Shown in pieces: positions 27,069 to 36,506 of a stretch of DNA of 64,000 nucleotides. Numbering within the stretch: the first letter of the stretch is position 1; the number at the start of each line of letters is the position of its first letter. This DNA comes from Salmonirosea aquatica (lineage in GTDB: Bacteria; Bacteroidota; Bacteroidia; Cytophagales; Spirosomataceae), in NCBI RefSeq assembly GCF_009296315.1, contig NZ_WHLY01000002.1:5740501-5804500 (forward strand), read 5' to 3'. Position numbers and translations under genes: made by a program. The notes below the pieces were generated by a model. That model ran no database searches and was not told the origin of the DNA. It was given only the letters and a program-made list of their open reading frames with translations.

Positions 27069-29336
27069 TTAGGCGCCTACCGAACGACGAATGATATTCA
27101 GCGCCGAACCTGCCTTGAACCATTCGATTTGTTGGGCGTTGTAAGTATGATTAACCAGAATATCCTCAGTAGTACCGTCTGCATGGTGCAGTACCACTGT
27201 CAACGGGCTACCCGGAGCAAAGGATGTCAATCCTTTTATGTCTATAGTGTCGTCTTCCAGTACTTTTTCGTAGTCCGACGGACTGGCAAAAGTCAGGGCC
27301 AGCATACCTTGCTTTTTCAAATTGGTCTCGTGAATACGGGCGAATGATTTAACCAGAATCGCGCGTACCCCAAGGTGACGTGGCTCCATGGCGGCGTGTT
27401 CGCGTGAAGAGCCCTCACCGTAGTTTTCATCCCCTACCACAACGGTTCCAATACCCTCAGCTTTGTAAATACGCTGGGTAGCAGGTACCTCACCGTATTC
27501 TCCCGATAGCTGGTTTTTTACTGAATTGGACTTATCGTTAAAGTAATTGATCGCCCCAATGAGCATATTGTTGGAAATATTGTCCAGGTGTCCGCGGTAC
27601 TTAAGCCAGGGTCCGGCCATCGAAATATGGTCGGTTGTACACTTGCCTTTGGCTTTGATCAACAGTTTCAATCCGAGCAAATCGGTACCTTCCCACTCCT
27701 TGAAGGGATCGAGCAATTGGAGGCGGTCTGAATCCGGATCGACCGCTACCTGCACCTGACTTCCATCTTCGGCTGGTGACTGGTACCCTGCGTCCTCTAC
27801 CTCAAAACCCTGAATAGGCAATTCGATTCCCTTGGGTTCGTCCAGCATGACGTTCTGCCCGTCTTCGTTAGTCAACGAATCCTTCATCGGGTTAAAAGTC
27901 AGATCGCCCGCGATTGCGAAGGCCGTTACGATTTCGGGCGAGGCCACAAAAGCGTGAGTACTGATATTTCCGTCGTTACGTTTGGCAAAATTCCGGTTGA
28001 AGGAAGTGATAATCGAATTCTTGCGGGAAGGATCGTCCATATGGCGTGCCCACTGCCCGATGCAAGGTCCGCAGGCGTTCGCCAGTACAACCCCACCGAT
28101 TTTCTCAAAAGTATCCAGAATTCCATCGCGCTCGGCGGTAAAGCGAACCATTTCAGATCCGGGAGTGATCGTAAATTCCGCCTTCGCTTTGATGTTCTTT
28201 TTAGAAGCCTGACCCGCCACGGAGGCAGCCCGGGTCATGTCTTCGTAGGAAGAGTTCGTGCAGGAACCAATCAAACCCACTTCCAGCCGCTCAGGCCAAT
28301 TGTTTTCCCGTACGGCTTGGGCAAACTTGGACAACGGCCAAGCCAAATCGGGGGTAAAAGGTCCGTTAATATGGGGTTCAAGCGTTGATAGATCCAGGTG
28401 GATCACCTGATCGTAATATTCTTCGGGATTTTCGTATACTTCTTCATCGGCCCGTAAGTGGGTCCGTACTTCATCGGCAGCATCAGCAATATCGGCGCGT
28501 TCGGTGGAACGCAGGTAATCGGCCATTTTATCATCATACGTAAAGAGAGATGTCGTAGCCCCGATTTCTGCTCCCATATTACAAATGGTACCCTTTCCGG
28601 TACACGACATGCTTTCGGCGCCCTCGCCAAAATATTCGACGACATAGCCCGTACCACCTTTTACAGTCAGTTGGCCCGCCACCCACAGTATCACATCCTT
28701 AGCGGAAGTCCAGCCTGAGAGCTTACCTGTCAGTTTTACCCCAATCAGGCGGGGCATTTTCAATTCCCAGGCCAGGCCCGACATCACATCGCTGGCATCG
28801 GCACCGCCGACCCCAATAGCGATCATCCCCAGGCCACCCGCATTCGGCGTATGTGAATCGGTGCCGATCATCATACCGCCCGGAAATGCGTAGTTTTCAA
28901 GTACCACCTGGTGAATAATACCCGCACCGGGCTTCCAGAAGCCAATGCCGTACTTGTTGGATACGGAGGCCAGAAAATCATAAACTTCCTTATTTCTATT
29001 TTTAGCAATTTCAAGGTCCTTCTCCGCACCTACCTCCGCCTGAATCAGGTGATCGCAGTGCACAGTAGAAGGTACCGCCACCTGGGGCCGGCCGGCCTGC
29101 ATGAATTGCAAGAGGGCCATTTGCGCCGTTGCGTCCTGCATAGCTACGCGGTCGGGAGCAAAATCCACATAAGCCTTCCCCCGCTCATAAGGTGTCGTAG
29201 CAGTCCCCTCCCAAAGGTGTGAGTACAATATTTTTTCTGCCTGAGTAAGGGGACGCCCTACTACCTGGCGGGCAGCGTTGATACGTTCTTCCATGCGGGC
29301 ATATACGCCCTTGATCATGTCTAAGTCAAATGCCAT
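27069..29336 (-). CDS. acn: Aconitate hydratase (mitochondrial-type)
   Basis: This 755-residue enzyme isomerises citrate to isocitrate in the TCA cycle. It carries the Fe-S cluster cysteines in [11 protein letters not shown] and in [10 protein letters not shown] (about residue 422). The swivel domain near the C-terminus has [17 protein letters not shown], and [12 protein letters not shown] is present. Length and motif order match mitochondrial-type aconitases, the form common in Bacteroidota, rather than AcnA (about 890) or AcnB. It is a single-gene unit with its own terminator. Confidence 0.95.
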   Translation of the reverse strand: MAFDLDMIKGVYARMEERINAARQVVGRPLTQAEKILYSHLWEGTATTPYERGKAYVDFAPDRVAMQDATAQMALLQFMQAGRPQVAVPSTVHCDHLIQAEVGAEKDLEIAKNRNKEVYDFLASVSNKYGIGFWKPGAGIIHQVVLENYAFPGGMMIGTDSHTPNAGGLGMIAIGVGGADASDVMSGLAWELKMPRLIGVKLTGKLSGWTSAKDVILWVAGQLTVKGGTGYVVEYFGEGAESMSCTGKGTICNMGAEIGATTSLFTYDDKMADYLRSTERADIADAADEVRTHLRADEEVYENPEEYYDQVIHLDLSTLEPHINGPFTPDLAWPLSKFAQAVRENNWPERLEVGLIGSCTNSSYEDMTRAASVAGQASKKNIKAKAEFTITPGSEMVRFTAERDGILDTFEKIGGVVLANACGPCIGQWARHMDDPSRKNSIITSFNRNFAKRNDGNISTHAFVASPEIVTAFAIAGDLTFNPMKDSLTNEDGQNVMLDEPKGIELPIQGFEVEDAGYQSPAEDGSQVQVAVDPDSDRLQLLDPFKEWEGTDLLGLKLLIKAKGKCTTDHISMAGPWLKYRGHLDNISNNMLIGAINYFNDKSNSVKNQLSGEYGEVPATQRIYKAEGIGTVVVGDENYGEGSSREHAAMEPRHLGVRAILVKSFARIHETNLKKQGMLALTFASPSDYEKVLEDDTIDIKGLTSFAPGSPLTVVLHHADGTTEDILVNHTYNAQQIEWFKAGSALNIIRRSVGA

Positions 29337-29657
29337 ACGTTTGGTTTGCTTCTATTGGATGTTAGGTTTCAAAAACGGTTAAAAGTACAAAATTTCAGCA
29401 ATTTTCGGCTTTTTCATTTTTCTAAGCCCTGTGACTTTCATAAGATTCTTCTTAAATTTGTACTATACTAAAACTATAATGAATCGTTATTTTTAATATC
29501 GAAAACAGAAAAGTACAATTTATTGTTATCTTAAGGTACCTGCCAAAATTGTATCATGCAACAATCCATTTATACTCTCTGTTTATCTTTCGCAGGAATC
29601 TATTCTATCTTTGAAGCAGGCAAAGCACCATTTTCTAATAAATAAAACGACCCTACT
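29337..29657. other. Intergenic region between divergent acn and topA
   Basis: These 321 AT-rich bases hold no gene that I can support. Two TAnnTTTG-like boxes on the plus strand (TAAATTTG at 29453-29460 and TATCTTTG at 29606-29613) could serve topA. No convincing box for acn was seen on the minus strand, and there is no hairpin of note. Confidence 0.6.
29606..29613 (+). promoter_or_regulatory. Possible -7 box for topA
   Basis: TATCTTTG matches TAnnTTTG 44 bases before the topA ATG. The expected upstream TTTG is only TTTA-like, so support is partial. Confidence 0.3.
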
Positions 29658-32006
29658 ATGTCTAAAAATCTGGTGATCGTTGAATCACCGGCGAAGGCCA
29701 AAACCATAGAAAAATACCTTGGAACCGATTATACCGTCATGTCAAGTTACGGCCACGTACGTGACCTTCCTGAACACGACATGGGTGTCGATACCGAAAA
29801 CAGATATGCGCCCGTTTACGAAATTTCAGGCGATAAAGTAAAGGTAATCAATGAATTAAAAAAACTTGCCAAATCATCGGAAGTATGGCTGGCCACGGAT
29901 GATGACCGCGAAGGGGAAGCCATTTCCTGGCATTTGAAAGAGGCGCTGGGCTTGCCGGATGCCACCAAACGAATCGTGTTCCGGGAAATCACCAAATCCG
30001 CTCTGCAAAATGCCATCAGCAAGCCCCGGACCATCGACATCGACCTGGTGAATGCCCAGCAAGCCCGCCGGATACTGGATCGGCTGGTAGGGTACGAGCT
30101 CTCTCCGGTTTTGTGGAAAAAAATCAGGATTGGCAAATCATCTCTTTCCGCTGGCCGTGTCCAATCGGTGGCGGTACGGGTCATTGTAGATCGGGAACGT
30201 GAAATTGAAGCTTTCCAAAGTAAGAGCAGCTACAAGATTACTGCCCTCTTTGATTTGGGAAATGGTAAAATCCTGAATGCCGAATTACCTAAAAACTTCG
30301 AAACGCAGGCCCAAGCCGAAGATTTTGTCCGGAAGTGTGTAGGTGCGATTTTTCAAATCAAAAACCTTGAAACTAAACCCGCCAAGAAAACGCCTGCCCC
30401 ACCTTTTACAACCTCTACCTTACAACAGGAAGCCTCCCGCAAACTGAGTTTTTCGGTTTCTCAAACCATGACCGTGGCCCAAAAGCTTTACGAAGCCGGA
30501 AAAATCTCCTACATGCGGACGGATTCGACGAATCTTTCCGAGGAGGCCATGGGCAAAGCGAAGGATCAGATCAGCCAGGAATACGGTCCTGAATACCACC
30601 ACCGTCGGGTCTTCAAAACAAAATCGGAGTCGGCCCAGGAAGCACATGAAGCCGTTCGGCCTACCGATTTTTCGACTCTCGTCGCCAGTCGGGACCGGAA
30701 TGAGCAGCGCCTGTACGAGCTAATTTGGAAACGGGCAATTGCCTCCCAGATGGCCGACGCTCAGCTTGAACGTACCACTGCGACGATCGGAATCTCAACT
30801 ACCACCGAACAGCTAGTCGCCCAGGGAGAAGTCATAAAGTTTGAAGGGTTCCTAAAGGTGTACCTTGAATCAAGCGATGAGGAGGATGAAGAGCAGAAAG
30901 GCATGCTACCTCCCTTGAATATAAATCAGGTCCTGAACCTGGATCATTTGAAAGCTACAGAGCGATTCAGCCGGAACCCGCCCCGCTACACGGAAGCAAG
31001 TCTGGTTAAAAAACTGGAAGAAATGGGCATCGGTCGTCCATCTACCTACGCTCCCACGATCTCGACCATTATTCGGCGCGAATATGTGGTAAAGGAAGAT
31101 CGCCAAGGACAAGAAAGGGAATACAATGAAATCACCCTTAAAGATAATCAGATCAAGACCAAGGTCAATACTGAAACGTTCGGGACGGAAAAAGCCAAAC
31201 TGTTCCCTACCAGCGCCGGGATGATCGTGAATGACTTCCTGGTCAATCACTTCGAGGATATCGTCGACTTTTCTTTTACGGCCAATGTCGAGAAGGATTT
31301 TGACAACATTGCGGAAGGCAAGGTTCAGTGGCAGGACATGATCGACCGCTTTTACAAAAATTTCCACCAGAAAGTATCCGACGCCGAAGGGGAGAAAATT
31401 GACAAAAGCCTGACGACCCGCCTGCTGGGGGAAGACCCTAATTCGGGAAAACCAATCAGTGCCCGCATTGGCCGCTACGGTCCTTACGTGCAGATTGGCG
31501 ATGCGGAGGATGAGGAAAAACCAAAATTTGCCAGTTTGCTGAAAGGCCAACTCATGGAAACCATCACGCTGGAAGAGGCCCTGGAACTATTCAAGCTACC
31601 CCGCGAGGTAGGTATGTACGAAGATCAGGCACTTGTAGTCAATATCGGCAAGTACGGGCCCTACGTGAAGCATGATGGCAAGTTCTATTCGCTTGCCCCA
31701 ACAGACGACCCGATGGCGGTTACGACCGAGCGGCTCATTGAGATCATTGGCGAAAAGCGGAAACTGGATAGCAATAAGGTAATTCGCGAATATGACGAAA
31801 ATCCTAATGCAAAGGTACTGAACGGAAAATACGGCCCCTACATTTCGTTTGGTAAGCGCAACATTAAGATACCGCGCGGAACCGAACCCGCGGAACTTAC
31901 TTATGAGGACGTACTGAAATTAGCAGAAGGTACCGAAGAAAAGCCAACCGCCAAAGCGACCAAACCTAAAAAAAAGGCGGCTCCCAAAAAAGCCAAGAAA
32001 GGCTAA
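29658..32006 (+). CDS. topA: DNA topoisomerase I
   Basis: This 782-residue type IA topoisomerase relaxes negative supercoils. The Toprim domain opens at LVIVESPAKAKTIEKYLG (residues 5-22) and has the DDDREGEAI acidic motif. The catalytic tyrosine is Tyr285 in SYMRTDSTNLS. Instead of C4 zinc fingers, the C-terminus has repeated GRYGPYVQIGD / GKYGPYVKH / GKYGPYISFG modules, as in many Bacteroidota TopA, then a Lys/Ala/Pro-rich basic tail likely to bind DNA nonspecifically. Length is normal. Confidence 0.96.
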   Translation: MSKNLVIVESPAKAKTIEKYLGTDYTVMSSYGHVRDLPEHDMGVDTENRYAPVYEISGDKVKVINELKKLAKSSEVWLATDDDREGEAISWHLKEALGLPDATKRIVFREITKSALQNAISKPRTIDIDLVNAQQARRILDRLVGYELSPVLWKKIRIGKSSLSAGRVQSVAVRVIVDREREIEAFQSKSSYKITALFDLGNGKILNAELPKNFETQAQAEDFVRKCVGAIFQIKNLETKPAKKTPAPPFTTSTLQQEASRKLSFSVSQTMTVAQKLYEAGKISYMRTDSTNLSEEAMGKAKDQISQEYGPEYHHRRVFKTKSESAQEAHEAVRPTDFSTLVASRDRNEQRLYELIWKRAIASQMADAQLERTTATIGISTTTEQLVAQGEVIKFEGFLKVYLESSDEEDEEQKGMLPPLNINQVLNLDHLKATERFSRNPPRYTEASLVKKLEEMGIGRPSTYAPTISTIIRREYVVKEDRQGQEREYNEITLKDNQIKTKVNTETFGTEKAKLFPTSAGMIVNDFLVNHFEDIVDFSFTANVEKDFDNIAEGKVQWQDMIDRFYKNFHQKVSDAEGEKIDKSLTTRLLGEDPNSGKPISARIGRYGPYVQIGDAEDEEKPKFASLLKGQLMETITLEEALELFKLPREVGMYEDQALVVNIGKYGPYVKHDGKFYSLAPTDDPMAVTTERLIEIIGEKRKLDSNKVIREYDENPNAKVLNGKYGPYISFGKRNIKIPRGTEPAELTYEDVLKLAEGTEEKPTAKATKPKKKAAPKKAKKG

Positions 32007-32087
32007 ACCGCAGGTAACGCCACTTGACGACCAACTAAATAATCATAATGGAAACGGCTACAAACCAGTAGCTGTCAGTAACTAAAG

Positions 32088-32780
32088 ATGAAAAAGCTCG
32101 TGGTACTTTCCGGAGCGGGCATCAGCGCTGAAAGCGGGATCAAAACTTTCCGTGACAGTGGTGGCCTATGGGAAAATCACCGGGTGGAGGATGTGGCCAC
32201 TCCGCAAGCCTGGGCGCGGAATCCCCGATTGGTGCTGGAATTTTATAATCAACGCCGGAAGCAGGCCCTATCCGTTGAGCCTAATGAAGCGCACCGCATC
32301 CTCAAAGAGCTCGAAGAGTACTTCGAAGTCACGATCATCACCCAGAATGTGGATCACCTCCACGAGAAGGCGGGTTCGACCCGGGTGGTACATCTGCATG
32401 GTGAATTATTCAAATCACGCAGCAGCAGCAATCCCAATCTGATCTATGAGATGAAGGGCTGGGAGTTGAAAGAGGGGGATTATTGTGAGGAAGGCAGCCA
32501 GCTCCGTCCGCATATCGTATGGTTCGGAGAAGAGGTACCTATGATGACCGAGGCTACGTACCTCACTGAACAAGCCGATGTATTTGTAGTTATAGGTACC
32601 TCCTTAGCCGTCTATCCGGCTGCCGGATTGGTTTACTACGTGCAGCCGGGTACCCCGATCTACCTCATCGATCCGGCCCGACCCGACATTAGGTTAACTA
32701 AAAATATGACTTTCATCCAGGAGAAAGCTACCGTAGGAGCGAAAATCCTGTTCGAAAAACTATTGAAGGAAATAACCTGA
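32088..32780 (+). CDS. cobB: NAD-dependent protein deacylase (sirtuin)
   Basis: This 230-residue sirtuin removes acyl groups from lysines using NAD+. It has GAGISAESGI (residues 8-17), FRDSGGLW, TQNVDHLHEKAG and the catalytic His in HLHGELF. Where typical sirtuins have two Cys pairs for structural zinc, this sequence has KSRSSSNPNLIYEMKGW and only one nearby Cys, so the zinc site is missing. It begins 81 bp after topA and ends six bases before the aldo/keto reductase, suggesting an operon. Confidence 0.9.
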   Translation: MKKLVVLSGAGISAESGIKTFRDSGGLWENHRVEDVATPQAWARNPRLVLEFYNQRRKQALSVEPNEAHRILKELEEYFEVTIITQNVDHLHEKAGSTRVVHLHGELFKSRSSSNPNLIYEMKGWELKEGDYCEEGSQLRPHIVWFGEEVPMMTEATYLTEQADVFVVIGTSLAVYPAAGLVYYVQPGTPIYLIDPARPDIRLTKNMTFIQEKATVGAKILFEKLLKEIT

Positions 32781-32786
32781 GCCCCT

Positions 32787-33602
32787 ATGATTGAGAATAA
32801 GGTATTACTGAATAATGGCGTTGAAATGCCTCGTCTGGGACTGGGTATCTATGCTCCCGGCGAGAAAAATGAAGTGAGCCGGGCGGTGCGCTGGGCGTTA
32901 GAAACCGGTTACCGCCTCATTGATACAGCTAGCGTGTACCAAAATGAAGAAGAGGTAGGCCGTGGAATGAAGGACAGTGGGATCCAACGAAGTGAAGTGT
33001 TTATAACTTCCAAGGTTGGAAATGATGAACAAGGCTACGATCAGACGTTGCGTGCCTATGACCAAAGCCTAAAGCGGCTTCAAACCGATTATCTGGACCT
33101 GTACCTGGTACATTGGCCCATACGGGATACCCGGAAGGAAACCTGGCGGGCGCTCGAAACTCTGTACAATGAAAAACGGGTACGGGCCATCGGGGTTTCC
33201 AACTATTACCAACCGCATCTGGAAGAGCTCTTCGCGTATGCTTCGGTGGTTCCGGCGGTCAATCAGTTTGAGCAAAGCCCCTTTCTATACCGCCCCGAAT
33301 TGCTGGCTTATTGCCGGGAAAAACACATTCAACCCGAAGGGTACTCACCGCTCGTCCGCGGACGGAAAGAATCGAACGAGGTACTCGAATCCATTGCCAC
33401 CCAGTATGAGAAGTCTACCTACCAGGTTCTCATTCGATGGGGTTTGCAGCAGGGCCTTGTCACCATTCCAAAATCTACGAACCAGAAACGGATTCAGGAA
33501 AATTTTGACGTATGGGATTTTGAACTGTCGGAGGGCGATATGCAGCAGCTCAACGCGCTCAATGCCGATGTTCGCGTTGCTGATGATCCCATGGATTATT
33601 AA
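32787..33602 (+). CDS. Aldo/keto reductase
   Basis: This 271-residue NADPH-dependent reductase has the complete catalytic tetrad of the family: Asp46 and Tyr51 (DTASVY), Lys76 (ITSKVG) and His109 (LVHWP). The C-terminal cofactor-binding segment TIPKSTNQKRIQENF is intact. Such enzymes (2,5-diketo-gluconate reductase type) reduce small aldehydes and ketones; no specific substrate can be assigned. It starts six bases after the sirtuin. Confidence 0.9.
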   Translation: MIENKVLLNNGVEMPRLGLGIYAPGEKNEVSRAVRWALETGYRLIDTASVYQNEEEVGRGMKDSGIQRSEVFITSKVGNDEQGYDQTLRAYDQSLKRLQTDYLDLYLVHWPIRDTRKETWRALETLYNEKRVRAIGVSNYYQPHLEELFAYASVVPAVNQFEQSPFLYRPELLAYCREKHIQPEGYSPLVRGRKESNEVLESIATQYEKSTYQVLIRWGLQQGLVTIPKSTNQKRIQENFDVWDFELSEGDMQQLNALNADVRVADDPMDY

Positions 33603-33673
33603 TAGAAGTTCTGGTTGCTAAATCAACAACCATTTAGGCATTAACTTATTCAATCATTCAATAGTATACCACA

Positions 33674-34555
33674 ATGCAGCTACTGGACGGCAAAATTCTT
33701 TCCAGCCAAATTAAAGCGGAAATAAAGCAACAGGTAGAAGAATGGACCGCTCAGGGGGGCAAGAAGCCCCATCTGGCCGCTATTCTGGTCGGAAACGACG
33801 GAGCCAGTGAAACCTACGTGGCTTCAAAAATACGAAGCTGTGAGCAAGTAGGCTTTACCTCTACTCTTATTCGCCTGGCAGCCACGGCTACCGAAGCCGA
33901 GGTACTTTCGGCAGTCGAATCCTTGAACCAAGATGCCGACGTGGATGGCTTTATCGTACAGCTTCCTTTGCCTCCCCGTATATCAGAAAACAGAATTATG
34001 GAAGCCGTCAACCCAGCCAAAGATGTCGATGGGTTCCATCCGGTCAATGTGGGCCGCATGTGTAAGGGATTACCAGCTTACCTTTCGGCTACCCCCTTTG
34101 GAATTTTGGAAATGTTGGAAAGAGCTCAAATCGAAACCAGCGGCAAGCACTGTGTCGTAATCGGGCGAAGCCAAATCGTCGGCCTTCCCATGAGCATCCT
34201 GATGCAGCGCAATACCTACCCTGGCAACGCCACCGTGACGATTTGTCATTCCAAAACCCACAATTTGAAAGAAATTTGCCGGGATGCCGACATTCTCATC
34301 GTCGCATTAGGGCGTCCTGAATTCGTGACCGCTGACTATGTAAAAACTGGCGCGGTCGTGATCGACGTAGGAATTACCCGTGTGGAGGATTCAACCAAGA
34401 AAAGTGGTTTTGCCATCAAGGGCGACGTAAAATTTGACGAAGTGGCTCCCCAATGCAGTTATATAACTCCCGTACCTGGAGGAGTAGGATTGATGACGAT
34501 TTGTGGCCTGCTTACCAATACTTTAAAAGCAGCCAAAAGAGAGATCCAATTTTAA
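33674..34555 (+). CDS. folD: Methylenetetrahydrofolate dehydrogenase / cyclohydrolase
   Basis: This 293-residue bifunctional enzyme interconverts 5,10-methylene-THF and 10-formyl-THF. It has the catalytic Lys52 in [14 protein letters not shown], the PLPPRISE segment, [11 protein letters not shown], the NADP loop [13 protein letters not shown] and a C-terminal [15 protein letters not shown]. All are characteristic, and length is typical. The gap after it (34556-34733) has only a short ATCCTAGGAT palindrome and the regulator's leader. Confidence 0.96.
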   Translation: MQLLDGKILSSQIKAEIKQQVEEWTAQGGKKPHLAAILVGNDGASETYVASKIRSCEQVGFTSTLIRLAATATEAEVLSAVESLNQDADVDGFIVQLPLPPRISENRIMEAVNPAKDVDGFHPVNVGRMCKGLPAYLSATPFGILEMLERAQIETSGKHCVVIGRSQIVGLPMSILMQRNTYPGNATVTICHSKTHNLKEICRDADILIVALGRPEFVTADYVKTGAVVIDVGITRVEDSTKKSGFAIKGDVKFDEVAPQCSYITPVPGGVGLMTICGLLTNTLKAAKREIQF

Positions 34556-34678
34556 AAAATCCTAGGATGTTTCCTCCACCCAGCCAAATACTAAACTGAA
34601 TGGCCGCAATTAAGCCATGGGAAATCTGAAAAGTACGATTTAATCCGTCAAAAATACCGGAATAAGTCCTTTCACGTG

Positions 34679-34717
34679 CTTTTTACTATTATTTTTGACA
34701 AAAGTGGTAGTATAAAG
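34679..34717 (+). promoter_or_regulatory. Imperfect inverted repeat, possible autoregulatory operator
   Basis: CTTTTTACTATTA (34679-34691) and TGGTAGTATAAAG (34705-34717) are inverted copies with 10 of 13 positions matching, 13 bases apart. The site ends 17 bases before the ATG of the HTH regulator and overlaps where its promoter should be. The operator role is inferred. Confidence 0.35.
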
Positions 34718-34733
34718 TTTTCCAAAGGCCGGT

Positions 34734-35744
34734 ATGAGCATTGTCAGCAATAACATCAAGTACCTTCGTCGTCTGAATGGTTTGACCCAGGAGCAGTTCT
34801 CCCGAAAAATCGGGATCAAACGATCCTTGCTGGGTGCTTACGAAGAAGCCAGGGCAAACCCGAATCTTACCAATCTTAAAAACATGGCCCATGCTTTTGG
34901 GGTTTCGGTGGACCAGTTACTGAAAAATGATCTGCGCAGATTACGGGAAACTCCTGATTTAGGACTACCCTTCAACCCGGCAGCCCCTGCCCCGCCGGCT
35001 CCCCTCATGCGCGAGGTAGCTACCATCCAGCCCCAGCCATTGGCGGCCATCGTCACTAAATTCCAGCCTCCAAAGCCGACCTTACGCCTGGTGGCCCGAC
35101 CTATTGCCCTGAAGCCCATTCATCGGGAACATTTTACCCGTGGGGCGGCACCGGTACCTTCCTCCTCCGCTTCTGCTCCGCTTCGTTTTAACAATCATTA
35201 CGAACCTACCTCCCCCGACAGGCCCATGCCCCGGGAAGAGCCAAAGACACCCGAGCAAACCATTCAATGGGTTAAGCGGAGTGACGTTAATGAGTACCTG
35301 GCCAATCATCAAAACGCTGCTTACCTTCAAAGGCTACCCTACTTCCAGCTACCTTCGCTGCCGTCGGGGCACTACCGGGCGTTTGAAGCGGGTCAGGACT
35401 TTACCTACCCCGGCGCACTTCTAATCGGTACTTTCGTGCGGAACTGGTACGACATTAAGGATGGGCAACCGTATGTGATTCTGATTAAGACGACCGGTAT
35501 CGTATCGCGCCGGGTTTTCAATCACGTAAAGGCCCGGGGGGTGCTGTTGCTTCGTTCGGACCATGAGGCTGTTCCCGATCTGGAGGTACCTCTGCGGGAT
35601 GTGCTCGAGGTGTGGGAGATAAAAGCTTTCCTCAGTCAAGCCATGCCCGAAGCAAGGCCTACTTTCCCAAAGCTCATGCATTTGCTCGGTGAGTTGCGGG
35701 AGGAACTGAACCGGACCGAACTAACGGACCGCCTCCTCTCGTAG
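34734..35744 (+). CDS. XRE-type regulator with S24/LexA-like C-terminus
   Basis: This 336-residue protein has an N-terminal XRE helix-turn-helix (residues 5-63: NIKYLRRLNGLTQEQFSRKI ... SLLGAYEEARANPN). A Pro/Ala-rich linker follows, then a C-terminal domain (about 205-310) resembling the LexA/CI S24 fold: GALLIGTFVRNWYDIKDGQ followed by a strand at TGIVSRRVFN. In active S24 proteins a Ser stands in the GDSM position and a Lys in the later strand; here these read AGQDF and SRR, so autocleavage looks impossible. It probably senses by another means or only dimerises. An inverted repeat precedes it. Its 3' end overlaps the convergent gene by 24 bases. Confidence 0.75.
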   Translation: MSIVSNNIKYLRRLNGLTQEQFSRKIGIKRSLLGAYEEARANPNLTNLKNMAHAFGVSVDQLLKNDLRRLRETPDLGLPFNPAAPAPPAPLMREVATIQPQPLAAIVTKFQPPKPTLRLVARPIALKPIHREHFTRGAAPVPSSSASAPLRFNNHYEPTSPDRPMPREEPKTPEQTIQWVKRSDVNEYLANHQNAAYLQRLPYFQLPSLPSGHYRAFEAGQDFTYPGALLIGTFVRNWYDIKDGQPYVILIKTTGIVSRRVFNHVKARGVLLLRSDHEAVPDLEVPLRDVLEVWEIKAFLSQAMPEARPTFPKLMHLLGELREELNRTELTDRLLS

Positions 35745-36506
35745 CTGGTCCATTAGCAGTACGATCTTGGGCAAAACTTTACTCTTGGGTGTGGGCTCCA
35801 CCAGAGTTTCATTAAACTCGTACCATACGCCATCGCCTACTGCCAGGTACTTTCCGCTAAAGCGAGGCTCTTCATCAGGATTTTGCACAGGCAGAAAATC
35901 CGCTTTGAAAACCGTTTCCATTACCTCTTTTGTCCATTTCCAATTTAATGAACTGGCTGGTGCATCATTGATTTTCACCGAAAAGTTCCGATTCACAAAG
36001 GAAGCATCGACTTGGATCCGGAGTTCGTTCCTGGCCTCAATTTCCAGGTACTCCATTTCAAAAGCACGTTCTTTGCCCGAAGCTTCATAAATAGCCTGAA
36101 TCAATTCCTGCTGAAAGTAGTCCCATGCGGGCCGGTCGTTGGGTGTAAAAACGGCCACTTTGTCCGTACGTAGCTGAATTTCGACTACTAGGTAGTTCTC
36201 GTTTTCCCCAACCTCCTCGGATGTCATAGGCACCAATTTGTCCATCATCGTGGTCAGTTCAGTTTGCCAGGTTTGCGGAAGGGTACTTACCCAGCTATAA
36301 TCATCGTTTAGGGAAAAGCCCTCTTCCAGAATCATTTCTTCGTCCAGCTCATCGCGGTCCAGGTAATGCAGCTCCAGATCTATCCCAAGTTTTTTTCCTT
36401 CAAAGGTAAGTTGAAGGGTATAAAAATAGCTATACGGAGCCGGCAGCCCGGCGGCAGTCTGAAATTTTATCCGAATGGATTTCCAATCCTTCATAGGATC
36501 ATTCAT
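35721..36506 (-). CDS. Unknown protein coupled to menE
   Basis: I do not recognise this protein of about 261 residues. It is soluble, acidic, rich in Trp/Tyr/Glu, with no signal peptide or membrane helix. I chose the ATG at 36506 (MNDPMKDWKS), which overlaps the menE stop by eight bases in an ATGAATGA arrangement and implies translational coupling; a start at 36551 would add 15 residues inside menE. A KDWKS..KFQTAAG beginning and a KVLPKIVLLMDQL end look conserved in style, but I can name no family. The 3' end overlaps the opposite-strand regulator by 24 bases. Confidence 0.6.
   Translation of the reverse strand: MNDPMKDWKSIRIKFQTAAGLPAPYSYFYTLQLTFEGKKLGIDLELHYLDRDELDEEMILEEGFSLNDDYSWVSTLPQTWQTELTTMMDKLVPMTSEEVGENENYLVVEIQLRTDKVAVFTPNDRPAWDYFQQELIQAIYEASGKERAFEMEYLEIEARNELRIQVDASFVNRNFSVKINDAPASSLNWKWTKEVMETVFKADFLPVQNPDEEPRFSGKYLAVGDGVWYEFNETLVEPTPKSKVLPKIVLLMDQLREEAVR

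Noticed and set aside
30906-31550. Open frame (214 codons) opposite topA
   Set aside because: Antisense to conserved topoisomerase sequence and without family features.
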